64,000 bases of DNA from Pseudomonas sp. Os17 (lineage in GTDB: Bacteria > Pseudomonadota > Gammaproteobacteria > Pseudomonadales > Pseudomonadaceae): the NCBI RefSeq assembly GCF_001547895.1, contig NZ_AP014627.1, positions 3,227,501 through 3,291,500 on the forward strand, in the 5' to 3' direction. Of the stretch, positions 36,328 through 48,100 are shown in pieces. Within the stretch, counting starts at the first letter, position 1, and each line of letters opens with the position of its first letter. The notes under the pieces are model-generated. The model did no database searches, was not told the origin of the DNA, and saw only the letters and a list, made by a program, of their open reading frames with translations. Both the position numbers and the translations under genes were made by a program.

Positions 36328-38469
36328 ATGACGACGCTGTCTGCCACCTCATCCGCGGCCGGTACGGCCGTTCACTCGGCCTTGGCCTGTTGCCATCTGC
36401 TGCTGCAACTGACCGGGGAGCGCGTTGCGCCAACGGCCCAGCCGCCATCCCGGGACCCGTCCCCCTCGCAGGACCTGCGCCAGGCCCTCAGGGACTATGG
36501 GCGCAACGCCGGCGTTGATCTGCGTCTGGAGCGCCTGGCCTTGGCCCGACTGACCCCGAAGATGCTGCCCCTGGTCTGGCGCAGCCAGTGCGGCGATTTC
36601 AGGCTGCTGGCGCGGCTCTCGGACACCCAGGCGCTGGTGCAGCGCCCCTCAATGCCGACCCCGGACATGCTCGATCGCCGGCAGTTGGCCGAACAGTGGA
36701 GCGGGGAGGTGATCCGCCTGCGCCAGGGCGGCCTGCGCTTCGACCTGTCCTGGTTCATTCCGGAGCTGCTGCGCCACCGACGGATCCTCGGCGAGGTGCT
36801 GCTGTGCTCGCTGTTGCTGCAGGTGCTGGCCCTGGCGACACCGCTGTTCTTCCAGGCGGTGATGGACAAGGTCATGGTCCACCGGGCGCTGTCGACTCTG
36901 GATGTGCTGGTGATGACCCTGGTGCTGGTGGGGCTGTTCGAGGTCCTGCTCAAGGGCCTGCGCGAATACCTCTCGGCGCACACCGCCAACCGCATCGACA
37001 TTGGCCTGGGGGTCAAGCTGTTCCGCCATCTGCTGGGCCTGCCGCTGCTGTACTTCAAGCAGCGGCAGGTGGGGGCGATCATCACCAGGGTCCAGGAGCT
37101 GGACAGCATCCGCGAGTTCCTCACCGGTTCCCTGCTGACCCTGTGCGTGGACGTGGCCTTCACCCTGGTGTTCTTCGCGGTCATGGCCTGGATCTCCTGG
37201 CCCCTGACCCTGCTGGTGCTGCTGACCCTGCCGCTCTACGGGCTGCTGGCCTGGTGCAGCAGCGGGCCGCTGGAGCAGCGCATCGAGCGCCAGTTCCAGA
37301 GCGCGGCGCGCAACACCGCCTTTCTCAATGAAAGCGTGAGCAGCAGCGAAACCATCAAGAGCCTGGCGGTGGAGCCACGCATGCAGCGGCGCTGGGAATC
37401 CCAGACCGCGGAAATGGTCGAGGCCGGGTTTGCCAGCCAGACCCTGGGCAGCGCCATCAGCCAGAGCGTGACGCTGCTGCAGAAAGTCACCGCGGTGGCG
37501 GTGATCTGCTGGGGCGCGAGCCGTGTCATCGAGCTGCAGATGACCATCGGCCAATTGATCGCCTTCAACATGATGCTGTCCCACGTCAGCCAGCCCATCG
37601 CCAAGCTGATCGAGGTCTGGCAGCAGTTCGTGCGGGTGCGGGTATCGGTGGACAAGCTGGGGGACATGCTCAACCTGCCGGTGGAACAGGCCGAGGACGA
37701 TCAGCGCCCGCAGCAGCCGTTGCGCGGCGAGGTGCGCATCGAGCGGTTGGCCTTCCGCTACCGCCCGGAGCTGGCGCTGGTGCTGCGCGGCCTGGACCTG
37801 CACATCGCCGCCGGGCAGACCCTGGGCATCGTCGGGCCGTCCGGTTCGGGCAAGAGCACCCTGACCCGCCTGTTGCAGAAGCTCTACACCCCGGATGCCG
37901 GGCGCATCCTGATCGACGGCGTGCCCCTGGCGCAGTTGCCGCCGGCCTGGTTGCGCAGCCAGATCGGCGTGGTGCTGCAGGAAAACTACCTGTTCAACCG
38001 CAGCGTGCGGCACAACATCGCCTTGCGCCATCCCACGGCGTCCCTGGAAAGCGTGATCGACGCGGCGCGCCTGGCCGGGGCCCACGACTTCATCCTGCGC
38101 CTGCCCCTGGGCTACGACACGGTACTGGCCGAAGCCGGCAGCTCGCTGTCCGGTGGCCAGCGGCAACGCATCGCCATCGCCCGGGCGCTGATGGGCGACC
38201 CGCGCCTGCTGATCTTCGACGAAGCCACCAGCGCCCTGGATGACGAATCCCAGGCGCTGATCCAGGACAACATGGCGCGCATCGCCCTGGGCCGCACGGT
38301 GATCATCATTGCCCATCGCCTGTCGGCGGTGTGCCATTGCCAGCGGATCATCGCCCTGGAGCAGGGGCGCATCAGCGAATCGGGCAGCCATCAGCAACTG
38401 TTGGCCAACGGCGGTTGCTACGCGCGGCTGTGGGCCTTGCAACAGGCGCTGCGCAAGGAGGACGCATGA
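36328..38469 (+). CDS. fitA: FitA, type I secretion ABC transporter
   Basis: 713 residues, HlyB-type. The N-terminal C39-like domain (about 1-135) lacks the catalytic cysteine, as in exporters of uncleaved toxins. A six-helix membrane domain (about 150-430) follows. The ATPase has GPSGSGKST (Walker A), LSGGQRQR (signature), LLIFDEATSALD (Walker B) and IIAHRLS (H-loop). It powers export of FitD together with FitB, FitC and FitE. ATG 36328 begins the family domain directly. The stop overlaps fitB in ATGA, so the two genes are translationally coupled. FitA and FitC are paralogues and may form a heterodimer. Confidence 0.93.
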   Translation: MTTLSATSSAAGTAVHSALACCHLLLQLTGERVAPTAQPPSRDPSPSQDLRQALRDYGRNAGVDLRLERLALARLTPKMLPLVWRSQCGDFRLLARLSDTQALVQRPSMPTPDMLDRRQLAEQWSGEVIRLRQGGLRFDLSWFIPELLRHRRILGEVLLCSLLLQVLALATPLFFQAVMDKVMVHRALSTLDVLVMTLVLVGLFEVLLKGLREYLSAHTANRIDIGLGVKLFRHLLGLPLLYFKQRQVGAIITRVQELDSIREFLTGSLLTLCVDVAFTLVFFAVMAWISWPLTLLVLLTLPLYGLLAWCSSGPLEQRIERQFQSAARNTAFLNESVSSSETIKSLAVEPRMQRRWESQTAEMVEAGFASQTLGSAISQSVTLLQKVTAVAVICWGASRVIELQMTIGQLIAFNMMLSHVSQPIAKLIEVWQQFVRVRVSVDKLGDMLNLPVEQAEDDQRPQQPLRGEVRIERLAFRYRPELALVLRGLDLHIAAGQTLGIVGPSGSGKSTLTRLLQKLYTPDAGRILIDGVPLAQLPPAWLRSQIGVVLQENYLFNRSVRHNIALRHPTASLESVIDAARLAGAHDFILRLPLGYDTVLAEAGSSLSGGQRQRIAIARALMGDPRLLIFDEATSALDDESQALIQDNMARIALGRTVIIIAHRLSAVCHCQRIIALEQGRISESGSHQQLLANGGCYARLWALQQALRKEDA

Positions 38470-39854
38470 TGTTCGGTTCATTGCTGTCCGCCTTGCGTCG
38501 TGCCCGTCAGCGCCTGGGCGAAGCCCCGGCACGGCTCAAGCGCAATCGCGACGAATACGAGTTCCAGCCCGGCTACCTGGAGATTGTCGAGCGTCCACCG
38601 GCGCCCTGGGCCCGGGCCACCGCGCTGCTGCTGATCTTCAGCATCCTGCTGGCCCTGGGCTGGGCCACCCTCGGTTTTCTCGACATCCATGCCAGCGCCG
38701 CCGGGCGCCTGATGGTCTCCAGCTACACCAAGGTGATCCAGGCTCACGAGGCGGGCGAAGTGCGGGCGATCCATGTGCGCGACGGCCAGCGGGTCAAGGC
38801 CGGCGAGGTGCTGGTGGCGCTGAACCCGATCGGCATCGAGGCCGAGTTGAGCGAGCTGCGGGCGCAGTTGGCCTTCAAGCGCCTGGAACTGGCCCGGGCC
38901 CGGGCGCTGCTGACCCCGCAGCCGCTGCTCAGCTACCAGGCGCCGCCGGGCCTGGACGCCGAGCAGGCCGAGGCGGCCCTGGAACAGCTGCGCAGCACCT
39001 GGAAGGAAATCAGCGCCAACCTCGACAGCCTCAACGCCGAAATCGCCATCAATCAGGCCAGCCAGCGTGCCCGGGGCAGCGAGATCAGTGCCCTGGGCAA
39101 GCTGGCCAGCAACGTGCGCAAACGGCTGCATGCGCGCCGGGCGATGGCCGCCGAGCAATTGATGCCCCTGGTCGAATTGCTTGAGCAGGAAAAGGAGCAA
39201 CTGGAGGTGGAGCGTTCACTGGCCCAGCAACAGGCCGAGCTGCAAGTGCTCAAGGCCCAGGCCAACAACCGCCGCGAGCAGCGCGACAGCTTTCTGGCCC
39301 GCACCCAGCGTGAACAGCATGAAGTGCTCAACCGCAGCCAGCAGGACATCGCCGTGCTGGAGCAGCAACTGATTCGCGGCCGCGATCGCCAGCGCCTGCA
39401 GACCCTGCTGGCTCCGGTGGACGGGGTGGTCCAGCAACTGGCGGTGCACACCCTGGGCGGCGCGGTGCAGGCGGCGCAGCAGTTGCTGGTGATCGTCCCC
39501 GAGGGCGCCGAGCTGGATGCCGAGGTCATGGTGCTGAACAAGGACGTGGGCTTCGTTCGCGCCGGCCAGCCCGTGGAGATCAAGGTGGATGCCTTTCCCT
39601 ATACCCGCTACGGCACCTTGCGCGGCACGGTGGCCCATGTCTCCGGGGATGCCATCAAGGATGAGCAGTTGGGGCTGGTGTTCCCCACCCGCATCCGCCT
39701 GGAACGGGCGGCGATCGCCGCGGGGCAGGGCTGGATGCCCTTGCAGGCCGGCATGAGCGTGACCGGCGAGATCCGCACCGGCGAGCGGCGGGTGATCAAT
39801 TACCTGCTGAGCCCGATCCGTGAGTATCAGTCCGAAGCGTTGCGGGAGCGTTGA
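38466..39854 (+). CDS. fitB: FitB, HlyD-type membrane fusion protein
   Basis: 462 residues. A cytosolic N-terminus is followed by one membrane segment (about 58-78, TALLLIFSILLALGWATLGF). A lipoyl/barrel half comes next (RLMVSSYTKVIQAHEAGEV, VRDGQRVKAGEVLVALNP), then a long coiled-coil of Gln/Glu/Leu/Arg (about 180-310), and the second half (LLAPVDGVVQQLAVHTLGG, RAGQPVEIKVDAFPYTRYG). It links FitA/FitC in the inner membrane to FitE in the outer membrane. It starts in ATGA overlapping fitA and ends 2 bp before the fitC ATG. Confidence 0.93.
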   Translation: MMFGSLLSALRRARQRLGEAPARLKRNRDEYEFQPGYLEIVERPPAPWARATALLLIFSILLALGWATLGFLDIHASAAGRLMVSSYTKVIQAHEAGEVRAIHVRDGQRVKAGEVLVALNPIGIEAELSELRAQLAFKRLELARARALLTPQPLLSYQAPPGLDAEQAEAALEQLRSTWKEISANLDSLNAEIAINQASQRARGSEISALGKLASNVRKRLHARRAMAAEQLMPLVELLEQEKEQLEVERSLAQQQAELQVLKAQANNRREQRDSFLARTQREQHEVLNRSQQDIAVLEQQLIRGRDRQRLQTLLAPVDGVVQQLAVHTLGGAVQAAQQLLVIVPEGAELDAEVMVLNKDVGFVRAGQPVEIKVDAFPYTRYGTLRGTVAHVSGDAIKDEQLGLVFPTRIRLERAAIAAGQGWMPLQAGMSVTGEIRTGERRVINYLLSPIREYQSEALRER

Positions 39855-39856
39855 GC

Positions 39857-41998
39857 ATGACCACAGCCTGCCACCTGACCGGCGAACCCTCGCCAACCCT
39901 GCTCGACAGCGGCCTGCACGCCCTGGCCTGGGCCGCCCGGCGCTTTGACCTGAGCATCAGCGTGGCGCAGCTGGCGCACCGCCTGGGGCGGGTCGAGGGC
40001 CTGGCCGACAGCCTGGACCTGCGCCGCTGCGCCGGCTGGATCGGCCTGCGCGCCCGGGCCGTGCGCAGCCAGGTGCAGCGCCTGCAGCACCTGCCGTTGC
40101 CGGCCCTGCTGGAGACCACCCAGGGCTGGGTGGTGCTGGACGCGGTGGACGGCGACCAGTTGCGCATCTACTGGCCGCTGCAGGGCCAATGCCAGACCCT
40201 GACCCGCGCGGAACTGGCCTTGTGCTGGCCGGCCCGGGGCCAGGTGCTGTTGCTGGCCGAGCAGCATGTGCAGCCCAAGGCCCGGGGCTTCGGGGTGGGC
40301 TGGTTCCTGCCGTCGATCCTCAAGCACGGGCGGCAGTTTCGCAGCGTGCTGCTGGTGTCGCTGATGCTGCAAGGGGTGGCCCTGGTGACCCCGTTGCTGT
40401 TCGAGAACATCATCGACCGGGTGCTGGTCAGCCGCGGCCTGTCGAGCCTGCAGGTGCTGGGCATGGCCATGCTGGCCCTGGCCCTGTTCGAACCGCTGTT
40501 CGGCCTGGTGCGTTCCTGGTTGTTCAGCAACGTGGCGAGCAAGATCAACGCCGAGTTGTCGGCCCGCCTGTACCAGCACCTGATCCAGCTGCCCCTGGGG
40601 TATTTCCAGGGGCGCCAGACCGGCGAGATCATCGCCCGGGTCGGCGAGATGCAGCAGATCCGCCAGTTCCTCACCGGCTCGGCCCTGACCCTGGTACTGG
40701 ACCTGGCCTTCTGCGGGCTGTTCATCGCCGTGATGTACAGCTACGCGCCGTTGCTGACCTGGGTGGTGGTGGGCTCCCTGGCCCTGTACTTCCTGTTCTG
40801 GCTCTGTGTGGGGCCCTTGCTGCGCAGCCGCGCCCTGCGCGAGTACGAGTTGAACGCGGCCAACACCGCTTTTCTCACCGAGGCGGTGACCGGCATCGAG
40901 ACGATCAAGACCGGGGCCATCGAAAACGGCTTCCAGCAGCAGTGGCAGCGCCAGCTGGCGGCCTATGTGCGCGCGGCGTTCCACACCCGCATCGTCGGCA
41001 TCTGGGCCGGGCAGGGCATCGGCCTGATCCAGAAACTCACCGCGGCGCTGCTGCTGTGGTGGGGGGTGATGCTGGTGCTGGACGGCCAGTTGAGCCCCGG
41101 CCAACTGGTGGCCTTCAACATGCTGGCCGGGCATGTGGTGGAGCCGATCCTGCGGCTGGCCCAGGTCTGGCAGGACTTCCAGCACACCCTGATTTCCCTG
41201 CGGCGCCTGGGCGACATCCTCGACACCGAGTGTGAAAGCGGCAGCGGCGGCCTGGCCTCGGTGCCGGCGCTGCAGGGCGGGGTGAGCTTCCAGGGGGTGC
41301 GCTTTCGCTACGCCGAAGACGGCCAGGAGGTGCTGCGCCAGCTTGACCTGGAGATCCGCCCGGGGGAGTTCGTCGGCATTACCGGGCCCTCCGGTTCCGG
41401 CAAGTCGACCCTGACCCGCCTGCTGCAGCGCCTCTACGTACCGCAGCACGGCCGGGTCATGGTGGACGGCATCGACCTGGCCATCGCCGACCCGGTGGCC
41501 CTGCGCCGCAACATGAGCGTGGTGCTGCAGGAAAGCGTGCTGTTCGCCGGCAGCGTGGCGCAGAACATCCGCCTGTGCCGGCCCCAGGCCAGCGATGCCG
41601 AGGTGCAGGACGCCGCCCGCCTGGCGGGGGCGGCGTCCTTTATCGAGGCCCTGGCCCAGGGCTACGAAACCCAGGTCGGCGAGCGCGGCGGCCAGCTTTC
41701 CGGCGGCCAGCGCCAGCGCATTGCCCTGGCCCGGGCGCTGCTCTGCAACCCCGGAATCCTCCTGCTGGATGAGGCCACCAGCGCCCTGGACTACGAGTCG
41801 GAGGCGGCGGTGATGGCCAACCTGCAGGACATCGCTCGGGGCCGCACGGTGATCAGCGTCGCCCATCGCCTCAACACCCTGCGCCATGCCGACCGGATCC
41901 TGGTCATCGACCAGGGGCGGGTGCTGGAACAAGGCACACAGGCCAACAGCTGCTCGACCTCGACGGGCTGTATGCCCGGCAGTGGGCCCTGCAGATGA
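39857..41998 (+). CDS. fitC: FitC, second type I secretion ABC transporter (3' end frameshifted)
   Basis: 713 residues as read, the paralogue of FitA: C39-like domain without catalytic cysteine, six-helix domain, and ATPase with GPSGSGKST, LSGGQRQR, ILLLDEATSALD and SVAHRLN. The last 17 or so residues (ANSCSTSTGCMPGSGPCR) do not look like an ABC transporter end. In the next frame the same DNA reads GQQLLDLDGLYARQWALQMKD, stopping at 42006 and aligning with the FitA end QQLLANGGCYARLWALQQAL. So one base appears to be missing near 41931-41942 (real mutation or sequencing error). All catalytic motifs lie before it, so activity may survive. Confidence 0.92.
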   Translation: MTTACHLTGEPSPTLLDSGLHALAWAARRFDLSISVAQLAHRLGRVEGLADSLDLRRCAGWIGLRARAVRSQVQRLQHLPLPALLETTQGWVVLDAVDGDQLRIYWPLQGQCQTLTRAELALCWPARGQVLLLAEQHVQPKARGFGVGWFLPSILKHGRQFRSVLLVSLMLQGVALVTPLLFENIIDRVLVSRGLSSLQVLGMAMLALALFEPLFGLVRSWLFSNVASKINAELSARLYQHLIQLPLGYFQGRQTGEIIARVGEMQQIRQFLTGSALTLVLDLAFCGLFIAVMYSYAPLLTWVVVGSLALYFLFWLCVGPLLRSRALREYELNAANTAFLTEAVTGIETIKTGAIENGFQQQWQRQLAAYVRAAFHTRIVGIWAGQGIGLIQKLTAALLLWWGVMLVLDGQLSPGQLVAFNMLAGHVVEPILRLAQVWQDFQHTLISLRRLGDILDTECESGSGGLASVPALQGGVSFQGVRFRYAEDGQEVLRQLDLEIRPGEFVGITGPSGSGKSTLTRLLQRLYVPQHGRVMVDGIDLAIADPVALRRNMSVVLQESVLFAGSVAQNIRLCRPQASDAEVQDAARLAGAASFIEALAQGYETQVGERGGQLSGGQRQRIALARALLCNPGILLLDEATSALDYESEAAVMANLQDIARGRTVISVAHRLNTLRHADRILVIDQGRVLEQGTQANSCSTSTGCMPGSGPCR

Positions 41999-42120
41999 AG
42001 GATTGACCCCACCCACGGCAGGAGGACCCGCCCACCCGTCACGTCTCCCACCCCGCATTCCCCCAGGCGGCCTTTCGCAACGCGAAGGGCTTCGCGCAAC
42101 ACAGACAAAGGATCACTGCA

Positions 42121-45100
42121 ATGGCTTTCCTGTCCAAGGATTTCACGCGCCTGCTCAACTCCCTGATCGATCAACAGATCCAGGCTTCAGGCCGGCAAAC
42201 CGAATGGTTCAACATGAGCGCCGACGAGCGCGCCTCCTACCTCGCCCAGGTCGGCGACCGCCTGCTGGAGATGCAGCAGAGCACCCTGAGCGTGCTGGCC
42301 GCCCAGCACTTCCAGATGCAGGACAACCCGGTGTCGGTCGCCGACCAGTTGCAGACCCTGCAACAGCGGCGCAAAGAGATGGACGCCGTCCCCGACACCC
42401 CGGCCACCAGCGCCTACAAGCAGCAACTGGACCGGGACATCCTGTTGTACAGGCGCCAGGACGCGGCGCTCAGCCACTATGACAAGACCTGGAGCAAGGC
42501 GCTGAACATGCTCAGCCCCAATGGCGCCCAGCCGTTGGACGTCAAGGGCCTGAAGGCCGATGCGCTGGCCAAGCAGGACAAGCTTGGCGGGCGGATCAAG
42601 CGTCTGGAGCAGCAACTGAGCGCCCAGGTGGCCGACTCCACCTTCAACCAGGCCTACGTCACGCTGTTCGCCGAGTTGCAGGCCTACAAGGAGGTCAGCA
42701 GCCGCTACGACGCCTTGCTCAAGGCCGGACCCAAGCAGCAGGCCGCGAGCCTGGGGGCGCTGGCCAAGGCGCCCCGGGCCTCCGACGACCTGCCGCTGAA
42801 CATTTCCCTGTTGATGATGGAGGAGCGCCCCGGCTACATCCGCATGAACGTAGCGCTGGTCAATGCCAGCACCGACGGGCGCTTTAAGGACTTCTACCTG
42901 GACCACGGCCGGCTGGTGGTGCCCACCGACGGCGTGCTGAACTTCTCCTTCGGCACCGCGGCCCGCTCCCTGGCCTGGCAGCAGCAGTACCGGCTCAAGA
43001 GCGAGCCTCCGTCCATGCGCTCGCCGACCTATGCGCCGATCCGCTCGGTGCTGGTCAAGACCGGCTTCGTCGAACAGTACTTCGCCCACCACCTGGTGTC
43101 GGAAAGCGACCTGCGCGAAGGCTTCAAGGCCCAGTTGCTGAATGACGGCCACCGGCTGCTGCTGACCAACGTCGATCGCAAGGTGCCCAACCAGATCGGG
43201 ATCCAGGTCTCGGGCCAGTCGCCCAGCACCAGCGTGCCCCGCGAAGTGCCCCTGGGCAGCGCCTTGGGCGAACTGATCAACCAGAACGCCGACATCACCA
43301 GCTTCCAGACCATCGGCCTGGAAGACTTCCGGCACAACAGCTACCAGCCGGACCGCGACGGAGTGTTCGTCAACATCCACGAACTGGAGCGGGCAGTGGG
43401 CTTTGCCGAGCGCCAGTACCTGCTGGAGATGCCCCAGGGCGGGGAGTTCCGCGCGGCCACGCCGTTTGCGCTGATGACCGTCGAGGGCGACAAGGTCAGC
43501 AGCAGCCACCTGAGCAAGGCCCAGACCGCCGCCTTGTACCAGTACAACGCGGCGTTCTTCGACACCCTGGAACAGCTGCGCAACGACGGCATCAAAGCCA
43601 GCCGCCTGTTCGAAGGCAGCCGCGAGCGCGCCACCTTCGTGCAGCAACTGACCCGCCTGCTGCAACGCAACCACCTGACCCCGGCCGGGATACTGCTGCC
43701 ACAGCACAGCCGCGACAGCCTGCGGGATATCAAGGGCAACAACCTGAACAAGGTGCTCTGGGAACAGGCCTTTGCCGCGTCGGTGTGGCAGAGCCGGGAC
43801 AACGATGCCTTGCTGTTCGGCCTGGCCGACCAACTGGTGCACAGCCCGGCGCTGGCCAGGGTCCTGCAGGGCGGTTACGTGCAGAGCGACATTGCCCAGG
43901 CCAAGCTGCTGCTGGCGCCGCTCTACGAGCAATGGCTGGAGCAGGCGGTCACGGCGGAAAACCAGCGGGTCGCCAACGCCAACGCCGCCCTGCATTCGAG
44001 CAACCCGAAGCGGCACACCTTCGATCACGTGGCCGTGGAGCGCTCCCTGGACAGCCAGCTGCTGAACCTGCTGCTGCGCGGCCCCGCCGGGCTGCAGCCG
44101 GGCGATGCCGCCCTGCGCCCCAGCGTCGAGGCGCAGCTGTCCAGCGACCAGGGCCGCAGCCTGCGCAAGCAGGCGCTGTTCCATGCCCTGCGCCCGGTGG
44201 CCGACAGCCTTTCCAAGGCCGCGGTGCCGGTCAATGGCCACGCCGCACTGGCATCGCCCGATGGCGCCAACAAGCTGGTGATCAACAATCGGCTGAATCA
44301 GCCCGACCCCTACCTGATCCTCAACACCCAGCCGGAGCGGGCCCAGGCCGATGCGCCGTTGTTGATCGCGGACGACAAGTACCGCAGCTACAGCCAGTTC
44401 CGTCCCGACCCGGACAATCCCGCCACGCGCTACATGAACGACCTGGACACGCCGTTCGTGGGCGGCATTTCCGGAACCACCCAGACCGTCAGCAATGCCT
44501 TGCCGGAACTGTTCGGCCAAGGGCTGAGCGTCAAGCAGTACTGGCAGTTCCAGATGGCCAATGCGGCGTTCATGATCCGCAACGGCTATCACTCGTTCTT
44601 CGAGACCCTGTATGTCGCCGCCCGCTATGAACCCCAGGGCCCGGGCAGCATCGGCCCGCAGCTGCTGCAGATGTTCGACCGCTACCGCGCCGAGGGCAGC
44701 CGGGAGGCATTGCACGGCAAGCTGTACGACGGGGTGATGGCCCGGGTCCTGCCCATCGTCAATCAGGGCAGGGCGGCGAGCGAGGAGTTCCATCCGCCAC
44801 GCTTCACCAGCGTCGGCCCGCTGCCCGCATTGCAGGGGCAGGCGCTGCAGGATCGGCAGCTCAAGGGGGGGCTGGCGTTGCAGGGGGCCGGTTTTGAAGC
44901 GCGCCAGGGCAGCGCCGACATCCGCCAGTTCGTCGCCGACCCGGTGCAGTTCGCCCGCAGCCACACCCTGAGTGCCGAGGCCCTGGTCAAGTCGGGGCGC
45001 CTGCCGGCCCAGGGCCGTGTACAACTGGTCAAGGTCGCGCCGGACCTGTACGAGCTCGAATACACCGAGCACGGCGCCAATGAGGTGGCCGGCAACAGCG

Positions 45101-48100
45101 CGCCGGCGTATTTCCTCGGCTACAACGGCCCCAACCAGGCCAATGCCGCGCCGGCCTACGTGGACATTCCCAAGCACGGGGCCGTGGGCAGCTTCCTGTT
45201 CACCGGCACCCTGTCGGGCTGCTCGCTGGTGGTGACCAGCCTGGACGCCAACACCTACCGGGTCTATCACGACGGCCGGGTCAACAGCTCGCTGCTGTAC
45301 GACAACGTGGTGATGGCGGTGGACTACAAGGACTATCAGGTCGCCGGCACCGCCGAGGGCCTGGCCGCGGCCTACATGCAGTACGTCGATGGCCAGTGGC
45401 AGCTGGTGTTCCAGCGCCAGGAGTACCAGCGCCAAGGGCCGATGGTCTGGCCGAAATTGCGCGATGGCGCCGAGCCCCTGGCGATCCAGACCGCCGACAC
45501 CCGGGTGATGGAACGCAACCGGGCCGAGTTCGCCGCCTACCGCGAGCAGGTGCAGCAGAACCTGAAAAAGGTCGCGGCCCAGTTCGGGGTGCCGGTCGAC
45601 GGGGTGGCTGACGGTGTCTACGACAGTGGCGCCTTCTCTCCCGAGCATCCGGCGATCGCCGCCTGGAATCAGCTGCGTGAAGCCGTGCAGGACCGGGTCA
45701 ACGCCGATATCCAGCACCTGAGCGACCGGCGCTACCAGTTGCAGGAGCAGCGACGCACCGCCGGCGACAAGGCGCTGATCGACCAGCAGATCCGGCAGAT
45801 CAACCTGACCCAGGACTACTACCGGGCGCAGTACGAGCCGGTGCTGCGCGAAGCCGGCTCGGTGGAAAAGACCTGGCTCTGGCAGCAGATCAGGGCCAAG
45901 GAGGGCAGCGCCGCCGTGGTGCGCACCGACGACACGGCCATCCAGGGCGGTGGCGAGGAGCGAGCCAGCAGCATCGGCGAGCGCTATGCCACGACCGAGG
46001 CCTACCAGCGCGGCGCGCGGGGCACGGCCTTCAGCGACGGCCTGCGGGATTATCGCCAGATCAAGATTCCCGGGGTGGACGACAAGATGTCTTCCCTGGA
46101 CATGAAGCGGCTGTTCCTCGACGGCTCGCTCACGCCCCAGCAACGGGGTGCCCTGAGTGGCCGCATCAGCGAGACCGCCCAGGCCGAGTACATCGACAAG
46201 GTGCTGCGCCAGACCGCGGTGTTCAGCGAAGACTTCCAGAGCGCCGGCAGCGTCTTCGGCCAGCTGGCGCCCCAGGATTTCTACCTGTCCCTGGTGGGGG
46301 ACCGCTCCGGCGGCCGTTGCTACCCGCTGGTGCGGGCCATGGCCGTGGCCCTGGCCAATGGCGGCGAGGCGGGGATCAACAGCCTGGTGCAGAAGCTGTT
46401 CCTGGCCTCCGCCGACCCGCAGGCGGGCAGCTCGACCCTGCTCAAGAACAGCCTGATCCGCCTGCACTCCAACGTCGAGGCGGTGCAGGCGTCGACGCCG
46501 CTGGGGCAGCTCAAGCTGACCGAGGTGGTGGCGCGGCTGGCCGCCAGCAAGGGCCCGGCGATGTTCGCCCTCAATACCCAGAACCACTCGATGATGGTCG
46601 GCAGCACCTCCACCGCCGAGGGCCAGCGCTACTACTTCTATGACCCCAACGTGGGGATCTTTGCCTTCGATTCCACCCAGGGCCTGTCCCAGGCCATGCA
46701 ACAGCACCTGGTCAAGCGCAAGCTGGCCGCCCACTACGGCGCGTTCGGCAGCCAGTCGCTGCCGGCCTTCAACCTCATCGAGATCGACACCGGCAAGATG
46801 GCCGAAGTGCCGGTGGGCAACGGCCTGAACGTCGCCGACCTGTCCCGTCCCGAGGAACTGGCCGGGGTCATCGGCCAGCGCCGTCAGGTCGAGCAGGCGC
46901 TGGACGCCCGGCAGCGCATCAGTGACGACCTGCGCCTGGGCGCGGCACTCACCACCTTCGACGCCGAGCAGTGGGGCGCGCGCTTCGACGCCGCCAGCAG
47001 CCGGCTGGCCCGGGAGCACCAGCTGGGCAGCCAGTGGATACCGATCATCGCCACTACCGAGGAGCGGAAGGAGGGCGGCTATCGGGTGCAGTTCATCAAC
47101 CGCGACCAGCCCGAACACACCCGCTGGCTGAGCACCGACGACGGCACCTTTGTCGAGTTCCGCCGTTTCGTCGATGAGCACATGCGCGTATTCACCGAAC
47201 ACTTCACCCTGGAGCACGGCCAGATCCGGCCGCGGGCCGGGGTCGGCGAAGCGCCGGCGGTGGACGGCCTGAACGCCGGCTTCGCGGTGCAGACGCTGAT
47301 CCAGTGGTTTGCCGACAAGCACCGCCAGGACGCGGCCCAGGGCAGCACTTCGGCAGATTTGGCCACGGCATTGAAGATCCACAGCTACCTGGGCCTGGTG
47401 CAGATCGGCCATGGCACCGTGCAGGATGTGGCCAAGGTCACCGAGCTGGTGCAGACCGCGTTGCGCGGCGAGGCCCTGGCCGCCGAAACCTCCCTCAAGG
47501 ACTTTGCCTCGACCCTGGGGCATACGGTCAACGAAGGCGCCGGCCTGCTGTTTGGCGGGGCCATGGTGGGCCTGGACGCCTATGAACTGGCCCATGCCGA
47601 GAACGACGTGCAAAAGGCCGTGTTCGGCACCCAGCTGGCGTTCGACTCGGCCAGTTTCGTCACCGGCGCGGCCGGGGTCGGCGCCGGCCTGCTCGGGGCC
47701 TCGACGGCGGCCGCGGTGCTGGGCGGCGCGGGGGTGATCCTCGGCGGCCTGGCGGTGGGTTTCACCGCGCTGGCCCAGGCCTTTGGCGCGGTGGCCGAAG
47801 ACGCCAAGGCGGTGGGGCGCTACTTCGACACACTGGATCAGGCCTACAAGGGCAACGGCTACCGTTACGACGCCGACAAACAGGTGCTGGTGCCCCTGGC
47901 CGGCGCGGTGGTCAAGACCCTGGACCTGCGCAACAACCAGATCGCTTTCGACAGCCAGTACATCTACCGTACCCACCACGGTTCCACCGGTTCCGGGGCG
48001 ATCAACTACTTCTTCTGGGCCGGGGATTTCCCGCGGATGATCCACGACCGCAGCCAGGCGATCGAGGTGCGCAGCGGCATCGGCTACCCCCAGGCGTCGC

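Noticed and set aside
36237..36518. 93-codon frame overlapping the fitA start
   Set aside because: Overlaps fitA out of frame and is Pro/Arg-rich; no start signal.
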